This document shows positions 45,401 through 58,822 of a stretch of 64,000 nucleotides of DNA, piece by piece. The position numbers were made by a program, and so were the translations under genes. Each line of letters begins with the position of its first letter. The stretch's first letter is position 1. A model generated the notes under the pieces. It was given only the letters and a program-made list of their open reading frames with translations. It made no database searches and was not told where the DNA came from. The stretch is from Sipunculus nudus. Lineage: Eukaryota > Annelida > Sipuncula > Golfingiida > Sipunculidae. The stretch is taken from NCBI GenBank assembly GCA_026874595.1, contig CM049310.1, positions 6,758,001 to 6,822,000 on the forward strand, read 5' to 3'.

Positions 45401-48400
45401 TTAAAAACTTATGCACATATATAATTGTATATATACAGCTCTCTGTTACATTTGTTAGACCTCTTGTGAGAGCTGATCATATAGTTTCATATAGTTTATG
45501 ATTGAATCACAGTTGCCACTTTCTCCTTATTAGAGATGAGACCATTCATTGTGATAGTTGTAATCAGTTTAAGGTTCACAGGTTCATGTCATGCATTCTA
45601 ATATATAGGTCACATTCTCCCTAGGGCTGGAGATAATAGGTCAATTTGTAAATAAGAACATGGGATCAGATCTTGAGACTAGTGATGTAAAAATCCAATT
45701 TGAAAGTTATTACTTTATAAAATAATGGAGGATTAGCAGGGTATGGTTATACATATATCAACTATGGTTAATCTAGTGGAAGGTCTATTATCTGGGAATT
45801 GTGGTTATATTGTATAAGATTGATGGGGTATTGTGCAAACCTAGGGTGTGGCTTGTAATGGTACAGTCAATAGAGAAAACTTGAGTTATTAGAGGGTATT
45901 GTATTGTGTTTTAATGAATTACCATGTATCCTCATGTTAGGAGGTTTTATTGTGTACAACATATCATCACCACCACTGTTATCATACTCAGCAGCAGGGG
46001 AAAGTGCTTTACGTTATACCAAGGTTTAATATATCTGGGTGTACATTCAGCTGAGGTGCCACCATGTTTTTAATGGATACATTTATACATATACACCATT
46101 ATCTTCATACTAAATTTATTTGAAAGTTGATTTTATTATCCATGTAATGCAATTAAAAGTATGCATAAAGACAGCTCATTTACAGACATTAAACAACACA
46201 TTACTACATGTGCACTCCACATTATATAAGTATATTTGGCTATGTTATATGATATTGAGTGATACTCATTGTAAATGAGGTGTTTCATTGCAACTAAACA
46301 ACAATTATGCATTTGAAAATAACACATGATTGTAACCAGAGGACCTATGCTTGCTCTAGAGAAATACCTTATCCAGTGCTCAGTAAATTTTTAGATATTT
46401 AGGGGTTTAAGCCTCCATGTTTTAAATATGTTAATTTAACTCATCATATGCAAAGTTAATTTTATAGACTCCCTCTTAGAGTGTGCCAGTGTTTCACATT
46501 TCTTTTGGCTTTGTATCACATGTATCACCCTAGCAAGCTAACCTTGGTACCAGTACACTGATATTCTAAATTGTCCTAACATCTTTTAAACAAGGCTATT
46601 GCTGAGCTAAGCTCTATCCTAAGATACCTTGCTCAGCCAAGCTGCCATTCCTGCAGTTTCTTGAATTATGAACAAGGCAGCTGAGCCAATCAGATGACTT
46701 TTGTATGCTCCTTCAACACACTGAGCAAAACAAACCTGTTGATGTTTTCAGATTAGCAGTCTTGCAATGCTGTAACACCCTTAAATCTGACCAGTCATAA
46801 AAAGGCTGATAAACCTGTCCAGTTTTTGGTGCACTTGTTCTTGTTATATAGCATGTGATCATTTTAGAATGATGTGTGCTGATATTTGTTAGATACTTTA
46901 GATTTCATTGACCATTGATTTTAGCCCCATCAGGTGTGAGCTTGGTCCTAATTCATGAATAGCAAACACAGTGGCTTTGTTGAGTAGGGTCCTTCATGAC
47001 ACAGTTTAGCTGAGAGCCATGCATATAGGATGAAGATTCTTCATAGAGAAACCAGCCAGTACTCATTGCATGAACTTTGTTTTAATTGTAGAAACAACCC
47101 ATCATGGCTAAACCTGTGGTAATGCTTTAAGGGCTTAATATCCTCAAAATTACCTTGGTTCAGTTATAAAGCATTAAACATATATTTCTCTGTGAAGCAC
47201 CTTAGTTCAGCAGAGTGCAGATAGGTGGTGTTCTTTTTCATCATTTGCATTCTGAGACTTGCACATTGCTCAAGCCTGGCTGACACATTTTGTTGCTTCT
47301 ATGCCAGTTTGTTTTTTGATGAATTATTTCCACATAAAACCTCAAATGATGTGGAAAACTACATCTGTGGTTAGGCCAGAGTATCCCCCAAGCAGATACT
47401 TGGTTTGAACTGGGACCTTCAGCTCCATAATGTGGTCCCTACAGACCACCACACTTAAAAAAAATTACACCCCACCAAAAATATGCTTACTTGTAAACAA
47501 ATATATCTTGGTTTGTCCAAAAACCACAGGTCTGCCAAATGGTGGAAACCAAAAGTGAAAGTAAGAGAAAATGGAGAATAGTTCTATTCAGGTACATTTC
47601 AAAAGTGATAAGCAATCTGCATTCTGAGGTAGACAAGCCTCTGCCATGTGGGGGGGGGGGGGTCCATATTGTGGATGCTCCCAAAACTGTTGTTGCATTC
47701 ACTTATTTGGCCCGGTTCCCAGGTTCATTTCTGCATAAGTGATTGAATATTTGTGAATATTCATGGGTGATATTCCTGAATCTTTGTTATGTGTCAGATC
47801 CACACCAAAATTTAATTGCTTCCTCATTGGTCCATTCCTGAAATACCTTGAAAATTTCAGAGATTTGGTGATGATTTGCTGAGTCATGTTGTGATTAAAC
47901 ACACAAACAGGGATGAACACGTACCCTCCTTGCAGAGGCAATAAAATCATACTATTGAAAGTGAACAGACCAAATAAAAATATTTTTTTTACCTGATCTC
48001 CAGTGGTATTCTGGAATAAATTATTTTTTGGTCGGACACCTGAAATCAGTCAGAATATATAAAATCAAGCAGTATTGGGAAACACATGGTTACTACAAGC
48101 ACTACTGTGTAACACATTGTCAGCTTTCACAATATGTACCAGGCTTATGTGGTGGTGCTCTGGGGCAGCAGTTTGTCAGATATTAAAGTACACAATCATG
48201 TGCAATATAATGGGCATTATCTCATGCCATTAGTTCATTTTTGCTGCATACAAAAGTTTTACAGTTTTCCATGGATTTACTATAATCAGTTCACCTGTTT
48301 TATAGGTTTTTATGATTCTGTGTGTTAATCTTTTTACCATAACAAGAGTGCATTAACAGGTAGCTGAGGTTTGGCACATGTGACAACTCCAAAAACAAGG

Positions 48401-48653
48401 AGAAGTAACATGATCAAGAAACACAGGTTAAAAACAGGTTGGAAGTTTGAAAATTCTTTATATGTAAAGTTTTTGCGGTACTGCCACCAGGTGGGGTAGT
48501 TGCAATGTGTATGTTTTGCACCACTGCTAGTGCCTAATACTAGCCCTTTCCACTTGAGGACTTGTGCGTAAGCAAATACTTGAAGAACAAACATTGGCAG
48601 GCAAAATGATATTTTAAAGAGACATCACTATAGTTAATGTTTATTAAACATAC
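45401..48653. other. Unassigned AT-rich sequence
   Basis: No gene, RNA or mobile element could be supported. A G run lies near 47651. The frame at 47699-47950 (-) has protein-like stretches in more than one frame but no clear exon borders. Confidence 0.35.
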
Positions 48654-48990
48654 TTGATGTGGATAGGTTCCACAAAACTGAAATAGTGCTAACCCATGTT
48701 CATGAGACAGTTCTGAGATGCAATGTTTTTCTTCAGGTAGCAAAATTGTCACAGAGGTCCAAATAAGGTAGTCAAGTTTAATTTGTATCAAGTCATTATT
48801 AATGTCTTTACAATATGTTTTGTTTGCTTTAAATGCCTTCATAAATAATTGGTCTTGGATTTTAACAGTGTCTTTACTATCACTTTTATTGGAAAACAAT
48901 TCAACCAGGCTCTTGACAAACCAAAATCTGGTCATCAAACTGGTGACAGTCAACATGGTAAAGTGCATTAACTGATGTTTGCAATGCAGC
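48654..48990 (-). CDS. Possible coding exon of an unidentified gene
   Basis: A minus-strand frame of 158 codons (49016 to 48540), long for AT-rich sequence, reads like a folded protein over about 110 residues. Examples are DTVKIQDQLFMKAF and LDYLIWTSVTILLPEEKHC, and it ends at CGTYPHQ. A perfect donor GTATGT follows at 48653, just where the protein-like character ends. A possible acceptor (ttgcaaacatcag) lies at about 48991. No partner exon was found on either side and I do not recognise the family. Confidence 0.4.
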
Positions 48991-49016
48991 AAAGGTTGTA
49001 AATATAACATGTACAT

Positions 49017-52000
49017 AAAACTGTTTTAAACTGTTGTTTTGTTTCATCAGTGGTGATATCACAACCAAGGTAATGTTTTAGAGGTTTATTATTGTATTTA
49101 AATGGACTGTATGGTTAGGTGTAAGATGAAGAGTGAATCCACTCAACAAGGTCATTTGGTTAAACCAGTGATGTATTTTTATGTGGAATTATAGGTCATA
49201 GAAACATTTCATTCAAGAGCACCACCTTACTAATGGTGGCAAAGTTGGTCTGTTGAAAACTGTAGTTGCAATGAAAACAAAATGGTACAATATAAACTTT
49301 GGATAATGTTTGACCTCATTGTACATAATTTCATATGACTTTTCTATTTGAAGTTTGGATGGGGGGGGGGGGGGTCGCCTTTTGAAATCCTTCATATTCA
49401 TTAATGTAAAATTGGAGGAAATCTATTGAAACTTGGTGGTATTATCATACACGCACACACACATTTGAAATGTTAATATCCCTGTTTTTATCGTAATTAT
49501 TGCAATGTTTATATGAGAATGGCACTCTGCAGGGCACTTACCTGCTCTAAGAAAAAATAAAATCCTGCCAGATGCGCGCCCCCCCCCCCATTTATCTTGA
49601 TTCCTTAAAAAAATAATTGGATCTTCCCTAGCCCTTGCTCCATGCTATTCTCACAGCTTTTCATAGAAATTAGTTAAGTATTTTTGTGCAATCTTGCTGA
49701 CAGACAAACATTAAAATATGCAGTTGCAGGTGAAAAATAACTTCATTGTCAGAGGTTCTGCAGTGTACAGTCTGTAGGTATACAGGTGAAGGCCAGAAGT
49801 ATGTTTATATAAAATAAGCACAAATAATGATACACTGTTCATCTATATTTTAGTCAAAAAGTAGATAAAACTGCTGATTGGGCAAAAATGCAATGGGCAT
49901 TGTCACACTACTATAGTAGATCTTCTGTAATACCGGGAAGACCACCCTTTGCACTGACAAAGTGGTCTTATCAGATATGCTAATATGACCAGTGTGAATG
50001 TTTAGGATTTATTCAAGGATGGTCTTATTGGGTGGGTGGTTATATAAGACCAGTGGTCTTATTGGACAAATGTTTTTGGACAGGAACCACTGTGATTAAA
50101 TTGTATCGAAGGAGAGAATTTTGTATTAAAAACTTAATTCTCCCAGAATGCTCTGATCTTAATTAATTGGAATTAGTTTAACAGTAAGTTGATGAAAAGC
50201 CAGAGTTTGAAGTAATTTGTTACTGAATATATTAGGGTTTATTTAGCATTTGTTTCTCGATATAGTATTGTAATATTTAGTGTGTTGTATTAATTTCCTT
50301 ATATCAATATCCAATACTATGTTCAATTTCAGTGCTCATGTCGATCTGCATTTTCAAAGTATATTTAAAACTCTCTTTGTATGGAAGGTGGAATCAGCAG
50401 ACACAAGCTTGGAAAAAGTTTCAGTGAAATAGATAAAAAATGCATATGGAGGTAACAGTACACCGTTCACGACCTGTAGTCTTGTCGTAATGTCATTGAA
50501 TTGGCACAGGCTGCATGTCTAGCACAACATTATGAAAAAAAGTTGGACAAAAGTAGGAATCGAAAGTAATTGTTGGACAAAAATGGGAAAACAGAAGGTA
50601 AAAGTAGGAGTGAAACCACAAATGTCACAACATTATTCATGCTTATTCTTTTTAAACATTTGTGAATCATGAAAAAGTGATTTTACTGAGAACTTGTTTG
50701 AATAATTTGCACCTGGCGTTTAGTAATAGTTTGTACATTGTAACTACAATTCCGTGATCACATGATGCTTCAAATTGCCTATAAAACATTATCATAATGC
50801 ACAATCACACTTTCAGAGCAATGGATGGCATTGTGTAGGCTAATCGCATGCTACAAAGAAATAAAAAAGGGGAATTAAGAAAATTTTGTCAAATAAAAGG
50901 AGGACAAATTTGAATTGAGACAAGCAAGTAGGAAAGTAGGATAGACGCTTTAGAGCCTGCTGTTATTGAGCTGTGGACATTCATTTGTGAAGCTACGTAT
51001 AAGTGACGTAACAGAGACCATGCACGTAAATTATCTTCTCAATTCAGTACCGGTACTAATTGATTATGCACGACGTCATCCTTCGTTCGTGCAGATCTTA
51101 TTGTTGTTTAATGGCCCTGGTTGTTAAAAGTTAAGAAAGGAGAAGATAATTTTTTTGTCTTAATTAATTCCCAACAAAATGTACACAGGAAAAATATGAT
51201 TTTCGTTCCAGTTAAAATTACCGTTTATGGTAAACAGGAGAAAATTCTTGGATACTAAGATATTCATGATGAAACAGGGCCAGTGGAATGGAGCATAGGT
51301 CTCGGTTCTTATAACCTTCACGGCGTGAATGATAGCTTGTGTTAATTGTGTTGTTAACGTGTTCAGTGAGTATTTTGTTTTTGTCATTTAATTTTGTGTT
51401 CTCCCTCCCCTTTATTTCTCCAACTTCATGAAATATTCTTAAAATGATAAAGGTATTGGTTGATCTGGTGTAATGCTTGCTACCGGTTTAGAATAAAATT
51501 TAGGATAATATTTTCATTTCTTGGCAGAGATACGGTTTCTTCTGTGGCCCTCTAGTGGAAAATATTTTATTTGGTAAGTCGATCATTAGTGTTAGTTTAG
51601 AATAAGAATTTCTTGCCTTTCATTTGATCTCAATTTTGCATGTAACAGTGCAATATAGTCAGAATAATACACACACACACACACACATTTATATATTTAA
51701 GCACTGTTGGTCGATGCAGATACTCCACGATGGAGATACTGTTATATGTGATTGCTGTGCCTTATATCGAAATATGTTAATTAATAATTTGTTAAGATTC
51801 TTGCACTAATTTACTCAAAATGAGATTACTGAATTCTGAAATCTCACAGGGAAAACTGAACATGAATCACGTGATACTTTATACATGTAAATAAATTTGC
51901 AGTTGTACAAAATGATGGGTTTTCTGCTTGAAGGATAAACGATCAAGCCAATCAGTTATAATTAGTCAGTTTTCTTATAATTTATCATTTAGCATTGTTT

Positions 52001-55000
52001 CCTGTTACAATAAACGTTAAATATATCATTATCAACAAATATATCAGGAGCACCATGGTCTTTGAAAATAGAACGGCAATTAATGTTTTGTTCTGTGCCT
52101 TTACCATTGATTCATACACCTATTATATTCTAATATATACACCTCTTGTGGTTGTGAACATTATGCGCAGGTTGTCTTTCATCTTTAAACAATTTTTATT
52201 TTTAGTGGATTTTTGGAAGTTGATAAATACAATACAGAAATGTTACACTTAGAGGTGACTAGAGAAATGAGAAAAATATACCGTTATTCGGGAATTTAAA
52301 ATTTATATTTGTCAGGAGGATTTTCATCATGGAATCTTGACCAGCATCGGTACCTGAGACACGCTGACCTTATTTATTATTAGCCGTAGTTTCCCGGTAC
52401 ACTTTTTACACGCGCATGCGCAATGCTCGCGATGATCGTCTGCTTAGTTTGCGCCAAGTGAACAAGTGGTGATGGTCTTGTCAGGTGAAATCAGGTAATA
52501 CTAATAGCCAAGAGACCCCAACAGGTCCTTCGCCTTTTAGGATACACGAAGAAACTGAAATGACAAAGGGATCCTTTTTACACACAAGGTATATATAATA
52601 TATAGAAAATAGTTCAGAATGTCAAATGAATATTAAAGGATCAGTGATTATATTCATGAACAACATATGGGGCTGGTTAGCAGTGGTGGAGTTGAGTAAA
52701 TCTTGATCTGCAAAGTATTTGAAGAACCATATTGTGGCTGTTGAAACAAAAACAGTTCATGTACCCTGTCTTTCTTTCCGATTAGTTAACTCTGTTGGTT
52801 TAGGGTTGGTCATGTGTTAGTTATCAGGTAAACGCCTAACAGGTAAGTTACCAGATATGTGGTATAGCTATGTCGTTAATCAAGTCTATTCTTAGAGTGT
52901 GGGTAAACCCAGATTTACATTTGTGTTAATAAAGCCTTGGTGTGCTGAGAAGCGTTGAAAATATCTGACCAAAGCCGATCTTTGATGTTATGTGAGGGTC
53001 ATAATATTGTGCTTAACTTGTTTAGTTTGTTATATTTGGTGTTTGACAGTCAGGTATATTTTTTTGTTATGCCGGTATCGTTTATTTCAGTTTGGAGGAT
53101 AGTTAAAATCATACAGATTAAATATTGCACCGACACCAAGTATAGCTTCTTTAACTATATTTCAGGTGGTTTCACATGGATTTCAGGCTAAACATGAAAC
53201 CAGTATATACATGTACATGTATTTGCCTTAAAAAGGTAGGCCTATCTGTTTAAACCCCTGACCTGAGAAAAGTTTATACTCTCGTTATAGTAATAATAAT
53301 TGCATAACATTTGTGTGATTTTAAGAAAGGTCTCATTTCAAAGCGCGTATTTAAGATATCTTAGGTAGTAAAAACACTTGTTGGGTAAAAAGCAATGTAG
53401 TGAAGATCAGTAAACGTTTCAATATCCACCAGAGGTCGCCACCGCTACCCAATATAATTCTTCTTATAGCATGCAGTGAGTGACTTCCAGTGGGAACTGT
53501 AGGATTGGAATCTTTTTTATTAGAGGGAACAGTCCTGTCCTTCAAGACAAATGAAAAAACACCGTGTCTTTTATACCCCTTTCATACGGAGCCTGACGTT
53601 GATATCCATTAAGTACGTGTGGTACACTACTTCAAATTGGTCAGGACACAATTGGTCAAAATGGTCAGGACAACATGTTAAACAGAATGGTTCTGGTTCT
53701 TACGTTTTAATCCACTTCAGCACCTCGTCCTTGTAGCAACAAAGGGGCTTCGGCCGTATATTTGACTTGTAAGGTCGAAGGCTTTTGCGAGGCCCTGTGG
53801 TATCCATTATGACGTCACAATTGTAATGGTCATATTCTCAGAATCAATTCTAAAATAACAATATTGCAACAGACCCCGTTAATCTGGCTACGGTTGGTTG
53901 AAGTCAAAGTTAAGCGTAATACGGTTTGGTTGTCAGTTGCCAAAAGGGGGAATCCAAAGTATTAGCAAGTGGAAACAGGGGTTTAATCGTGGTAGTTATT
54001 ACATTGCATGGCAGAAAAAAAAAAAAAAAAAAACAACCATTCATTTTATATGGTTCATTACTAGGTCATCAATGTGCTTTAACCTTTTCCTGTTTACATT
54101 TATTTTATATTTCTGACAAATTTTGACACGATTCACATCTACATTACAAGTAATATCTTTTTCAGCTTTTTTGTATCTATTCTGATTTTTAACAGTTCTT
54201 ACTGAGTTTGCTTTAGGTTATTGAGAATCTTTGAAACATAAAATTGAATTTGCAATATGTTTGACCTAAGGGAATCCAGCCATATTGGAATTCTCACCCA
54301 GTGATCAGTTATGTAGTTAATAGTTGTAACAGGTGCTTCCATGAAGGGGCATAATGTGTAACATATTCGTTCTCGTCAAATATACCGACTGGAAATGCAA
54401 AAGAGGCCATGGGTTTTCGGTGATATCCGACAATGTCTATAAGTGGTCTGCTGAGTTTATTAAAGGTCACGCACTGGTTCACATATTAGACTGGCTCTCT
54501 GTTCAACACAGTTCCATACGGGCATATATATACCATAGGCCAATTTAGGTGATTGATCAGGGGACCGAGACAATTTTAAGACATGTCCGTTGGATTTTGC
54601 CAAAAAATGGTTTCATTATTGTATTATGTTTGGTGCTTTCCTATTGCAAATTGCATGCGTTGGCATTGTTTGAATAAAAAGTTCTATCGTTACATACGTG
54701 TTTCGGTGTCTTTTATGACGACATACCCCCGAATAGTGCCCAATTAGGTAAATATATTTCAGGGTTGACTTTAAGAAAACATGTTTAAAGAGGTGATAAT
54801 AAGGAATTAAGGATGCAATATCAATAATTTGAAAAAAAGCTGAAATATATCTTACTGATGACTAAGCAGGGAAGCCATATCTTTGTAAAGCAGGTTTTGA
54901 ATAAGTCTTTAGCGATAGCGGTCGGTCATTGTCAGCATGATATCGTCAGGGTTTGAAACTAATTGTGAAGATAAGATCACATCGATCTACTATATTAATA

Positions 55001-55692
55001 TTGCGGTACACGAACATTATTTTTATTCAGTTAAAGGGAAGCTAAGCTTTTCACGAGTATCTAATATTTATGTTGACCCTTGCGCGAATATGTCAGTGTT
55101 TTTATATATGCACGTGCATTTTTAAGAAAGTCGATGTTGTTTCGGTACCTGTATTCATAACCGAAGAACATTAAATTTCATCACTCTGCATTTGGACATA
55201 TATTTGGTTACTTTGTCTTCAAATAGTTGTTTTCCACCTGTGTATGGTCGACGTTGTGTATTTCAGAGTATGCTGCACAACTGGAAATATTTATGCAATC
55301 CCAACATCTCAAATCCAAATTGTTTCGTTAAATTTAATAAAATTAAATCCTTGCGAGCGGACAACTCTCCGAAAACGTGCATCCAACCTCCTCTCTTCTT
55401 CTAGAATGCATCTTATACGTTATATTTTATTTGCTTTCTTCTCTAACCAAGCAGATATTATATTACATGACCTTACCGTTGAGTACTGCATAGTTGAAAA
55501 TGAATCAGTTCTGTGAGGCACTTGTATTCAGATGGCTAATCCTGCCCGTTCTTTATTTACACTCTAAGATCTGGTCAGTTTCATCCTAAATATGTTAGAC
55601 AAAAGTTAATATTAAACCCTACTTCCGACATATTTTATTAATAGAATCGAATTATATTTGTTGATTATCTTGAAACAACCGAACATTTTGAA
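49017..55692. other. Unassigned AT-rich sequence
   Basis: G/C runs lie near 49360 and 49580, with an (AC)n at 51668-51688 and an A-rich tract near 54014. A near-consensus plus-strand donor (CAGTGAGT at 51363) suggests a possible non-coding first exon around 51200-51364, but nothing proves it. The hairpin-plus-CTTTGTT phrase on the minus strand near 53748 resembles the 3' end of an R1/D-type element. No coding gene supported. Confidence 0.35.
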
Positions 55693-56116
55693 ATGTCTGA
55701 CTCTATGGATCTCGGTAAATGTGAAGATATCACAAAAACAAGTGAACCATCGGTCATGACGCTCAGCTTTTATGAGCAATCAGTAATGTTAAAAAGAAAA
55801 CACAAAAACGCGTAAGAAGGTGAAAGGTGTTGGTCCATTCAAAGTGAAAGCGTATTTAAGCAGACGGACTCGATTTCTTAGAGAAAAGCTTGGAACTGTG
55901 ATGATGAGCTATACAAGACGAAAAGAACCAGCAACCTTCAAGTTTGACAAACTGATTGAAGACAGTAATACATTCATACATCATAATCGAGACTTCAGAT
56001 TTGTTCAAATGTTTACAGGATTCAAAGTTTACAAGTTGGACGAATTAAAAGGGGAACTTATAATTTCTACAGAACCTGAAAATGAGAAACAATATGAAGT
56101 AATTGAGGATAAATGA
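55693..56116 (+). pseudogene. LINE ORF1-like frame with a frameshift
   Basis: ATG at 55693 opens a 40-codon frame ending at TAA near 55813. The following frame, one base out, is open from about 55811 to TGA 56114-56116 and continues the same basic, Lys/Arg-rich protein (RRTRFLREKLG, then IHHNRDFRFVQMFTGFKVY). A one-base indel near 55810 explains the break. Its place just before the endonuclease remnant suggests ORF1 of the same LINE. No zinc knuckle or RRM recognised. Confidence 0.5.
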
Positions 56117-56164
56117 GGATGGGGTCTTGTTCATGTTAATTTTGATACTGCATATAAATATCTT

Positions 56165-56720
56165 CATAGGAATGTAAATGGTTTAAGTCAACACTTAAGA
56201 AACAATTGCTTTTAAAGAATTTTTAAGATCATATCAAATTATTTCTTTAAGTGAAACATGGCTAGTACAATATACCGAATTTGTACATTTCTTGGGAAAT
56301 AATGACTGTAATTATGTAAATCCAATAAAACTGAAAAAATTGGACAAGCATCAGGTTGGATAATAGTTTACATTGATAAAGCTATTAGCAGCCATTTTCG
56401 TAGGACTGAAAGGAATAGTGACTTGGTAGTATTTTTCAGGGTGGTCAAAAAGTCTATTTTTCATAATAAAGACATTCTTGTAAGTTCTGTATATATCCGT
56501 CCAGAACACTTAAATATGTTTGTAAATAATGCAAATGGTTTAGCAATACTTGCAAAACAATATAGCATATAAAAGACAGTTAATGTATATGGAATAATAT
56601 AGTAAAATGTATAATGTATATTGTAAATGGAAGGTCTGAAAAGGTAAAGTACCATATATAGGCTCACAGGAAAGTAGTTTGATATATTTTGGAATAATGT
56701 CTTCAGATATTTTGAGATAA
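56165..56720 (+). pseudogene. LINE apurinic-type endonuclease remnant
   Basis: Successive frames with indels carry an NVNGL-type start near 56171, then YQIISLSETW (the glutamate-containing motif of APE-type endonucleases), and later a VSSVYIRPE-like motif. Several frameshifts and stops break it. It is downstream of the ORF1-like frame and upstream of the RT remnant, as in APE-type non-LTR retrotransposons. Confidence 0.7.
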
Positions 56721-56759
56721 GAGTATAACCTAGAACTGCTCATATTAGACATGAATATA

Positions 56760-58400
56760 TTAGACTATATAGGAAGGGTACAGGAGTGATACAGTTCATA
56801 CTGGATCATTGTCCCACCGGTAAAGATGTGAGCGTCCAGGTTTTTTTAAATGTCAAACCAACTGGCTGAACTCTTGCATACGTACACTCCAAAAAAAAAG
56901 GACTGAGACGTGTTAACAAATATATATTAAAGAAAGAAGCTACTTTCATTCTCTGGAGAGGCGCTCCACATGCACAAACACTTATGGTAAGACAGAAATA
57001 AACATTGAGACCGTTAATAACAGAACACGGCAAAGTTCCTTGTTTACTCTGTTTCTGGTCACACACAACGCGCACACGTGACCCCGGATGTAACAGTGTT
57101 CGACTCATTGAGTGGCACGGGTTTTGTGTACAGTACATTCAGTCCTATAGAGCTCCTATAATCCACAAACTCTCGCTGGAGTATACACGTTTGACACAGT
57201 TCACGCACCGCGCACAGAATATTCTTTCTTTGCGTTGAATAAATGTCCTTCACAGCTGATGTCTCCAGGAATCATCCATAATCTAGGTAGCCGAATACGC
57301 CTCCACACAGCAATATTCAGTACCTCTACAGTTAAACGTTTAGATAAAGTCCTCGATCTGTTCCTGGAAGCACTCACCACAGGTAATAAATCGCCAGATT
57401 GTCCGTCGGCAAAAATGCGATACTCGCTCTGAATTTCTTTAAAGAGAAATGATTGTGGCCTTCCCCAGACAACAACTATCTACGCTTCTAGACATCATAT
57501 CTCAGCTGTCTCAACTGTGACACTTGCAGACCTATCCCAAGACTGCTGCAGATATCGCCAGGCTATACCTGTTACTTGTACGCTGCTTGGGCACTTCTCC
57601 CGAAAACGCTCTTCTCACGATTTAACATGTTTATGCTTACGTCACAACTCCCGCACGTCTACTAGCCAATCACCACTCCCAGGTACGACGACCGTCAATT
57701 GTAGTGTGAATTCTAATAAGGATACGCCTCCAGAGACAAATATCCTGGGAAAACTAAACTAATCATATGCTAATCCTTGGAAAATCTACAACAAATCCTC
57801 GTTTCTATAGAGATCGCTAAACAGGGACGGATCTGAAGGAAATAAACTGTACCGAGATTGAAATCAAATGAGACACGTGTGCTCTCTTACCACTTATCTG
57901 CTGTGAAATTAACATCAAAGAGACACGTGTGTTTTAAGCAAAGTTCTCACGCTAATATCTAACATGATACTCCATATTAATGTTAAAAAAATTATCAAAG
58001 CAATCATCTGGTTTTATTCCCTACTGGTACATGCAATACAATACCTAAGTCACAGTTCTCTGGTGACAATCATTTAATAAGATAATTTGGATAAATGATT
58101 CTGTGTAACAGTTCCGTGTTAATTTAAACCAGAGAATAACAAAATTAGAAGACATTTCAATAAGATTCAAAAGGGTCATATAAATAAATCAGTTTCTTAA
58201 TTATTTACAAATCTACCTTTTACTGCAGCGCCGGGCATTGCAGCAAAAGTAAAACCTGTATAAAAAGTGGTCCCACAGTGGGATACAGAGCTTAAGTTTG
58301 CCACGTGTATTAGAAATTGCAAATTATCGATTGTTTTTCATGCACCATTGGCACCTGGCAACGGTGCATGTTATGCCCCTTTTTAATTTGTAATGTATTT
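56760..58400. other. Unidentified segment interrupting the LINE
   Basis: GC-richer than its surroundings, and it holds none of the endonuclease C-terminus or the first RT blocks that should lie here. It may be an insertion, perhaps with an LTR-like or other mobile character, or the result of a deletion plus filler. No open frame is convincing. A stem CATGCACC...GGTGCATG lies near 58340-58371. Confidence 0.4.
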
Positions 58401-58439
58401 AAATCAACTCATAGAGGAGCTGAATGATTGCCATGGTAT

Positions 58440-58822
58440 CTTTTAAATGAAGCAGTACAAGTCTTGCTATGTGCAGATGATTTAAATTTAGTCTCGGGTA
58501 CAGCGGGCCGTTTACAATGTAATATAAATTTATTAAATGATAACTGTAAGAAGTGGGGAATAATTCTTAACTGAAAGAAATTCAATATTAAGGTGTTAAG
58601 AAATGGAGGTGGTTATAGGTTAAATGAAAGATGGTATTTTGAAACAAGAAATTGAAAGGGTATCTTATTACAGGTATTTAGGTTCAATATTTAGCAGTAA
58701 ACTGACATGGAGTGTGGCGCAGAAAACATTAGCGGTACAAGTACAGAAAGCCTGTATGCCCATCCTAGGTTTGAACCTAGAACTTGTAGAAACATACCTA
58801 TTAAAACAGAAATATATATGTT
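58440..58822 (+). pseudogene. LINE reverse transcriptase remnant (catalytic block and thumb)
   Basis: The frame reads VLLCADDLNLVSG at 58461-58500. The Y/F of the conserved [YF]xDD block is Cys here while both Asp remain. A stop and a shift follow, and then YRYLGSIFSS with KLTW, typical of the region after the RT palm in LINE proteins. The frame breaks at 58822, where element D3 is inserted. Confidence 0.8.

Noticed and set aside
45126-45416. Frame with a long Ile/Tyr repeat
   Set aside because: It is a translation of the (TA)n microsatellite beside the foldback element.
56806-57138. 110-codon minus-strand frame as a gene
   Set aside because: It lies in the unidentified filler inside the LINE; opposite-strand frames are equally open and no domain is visible.
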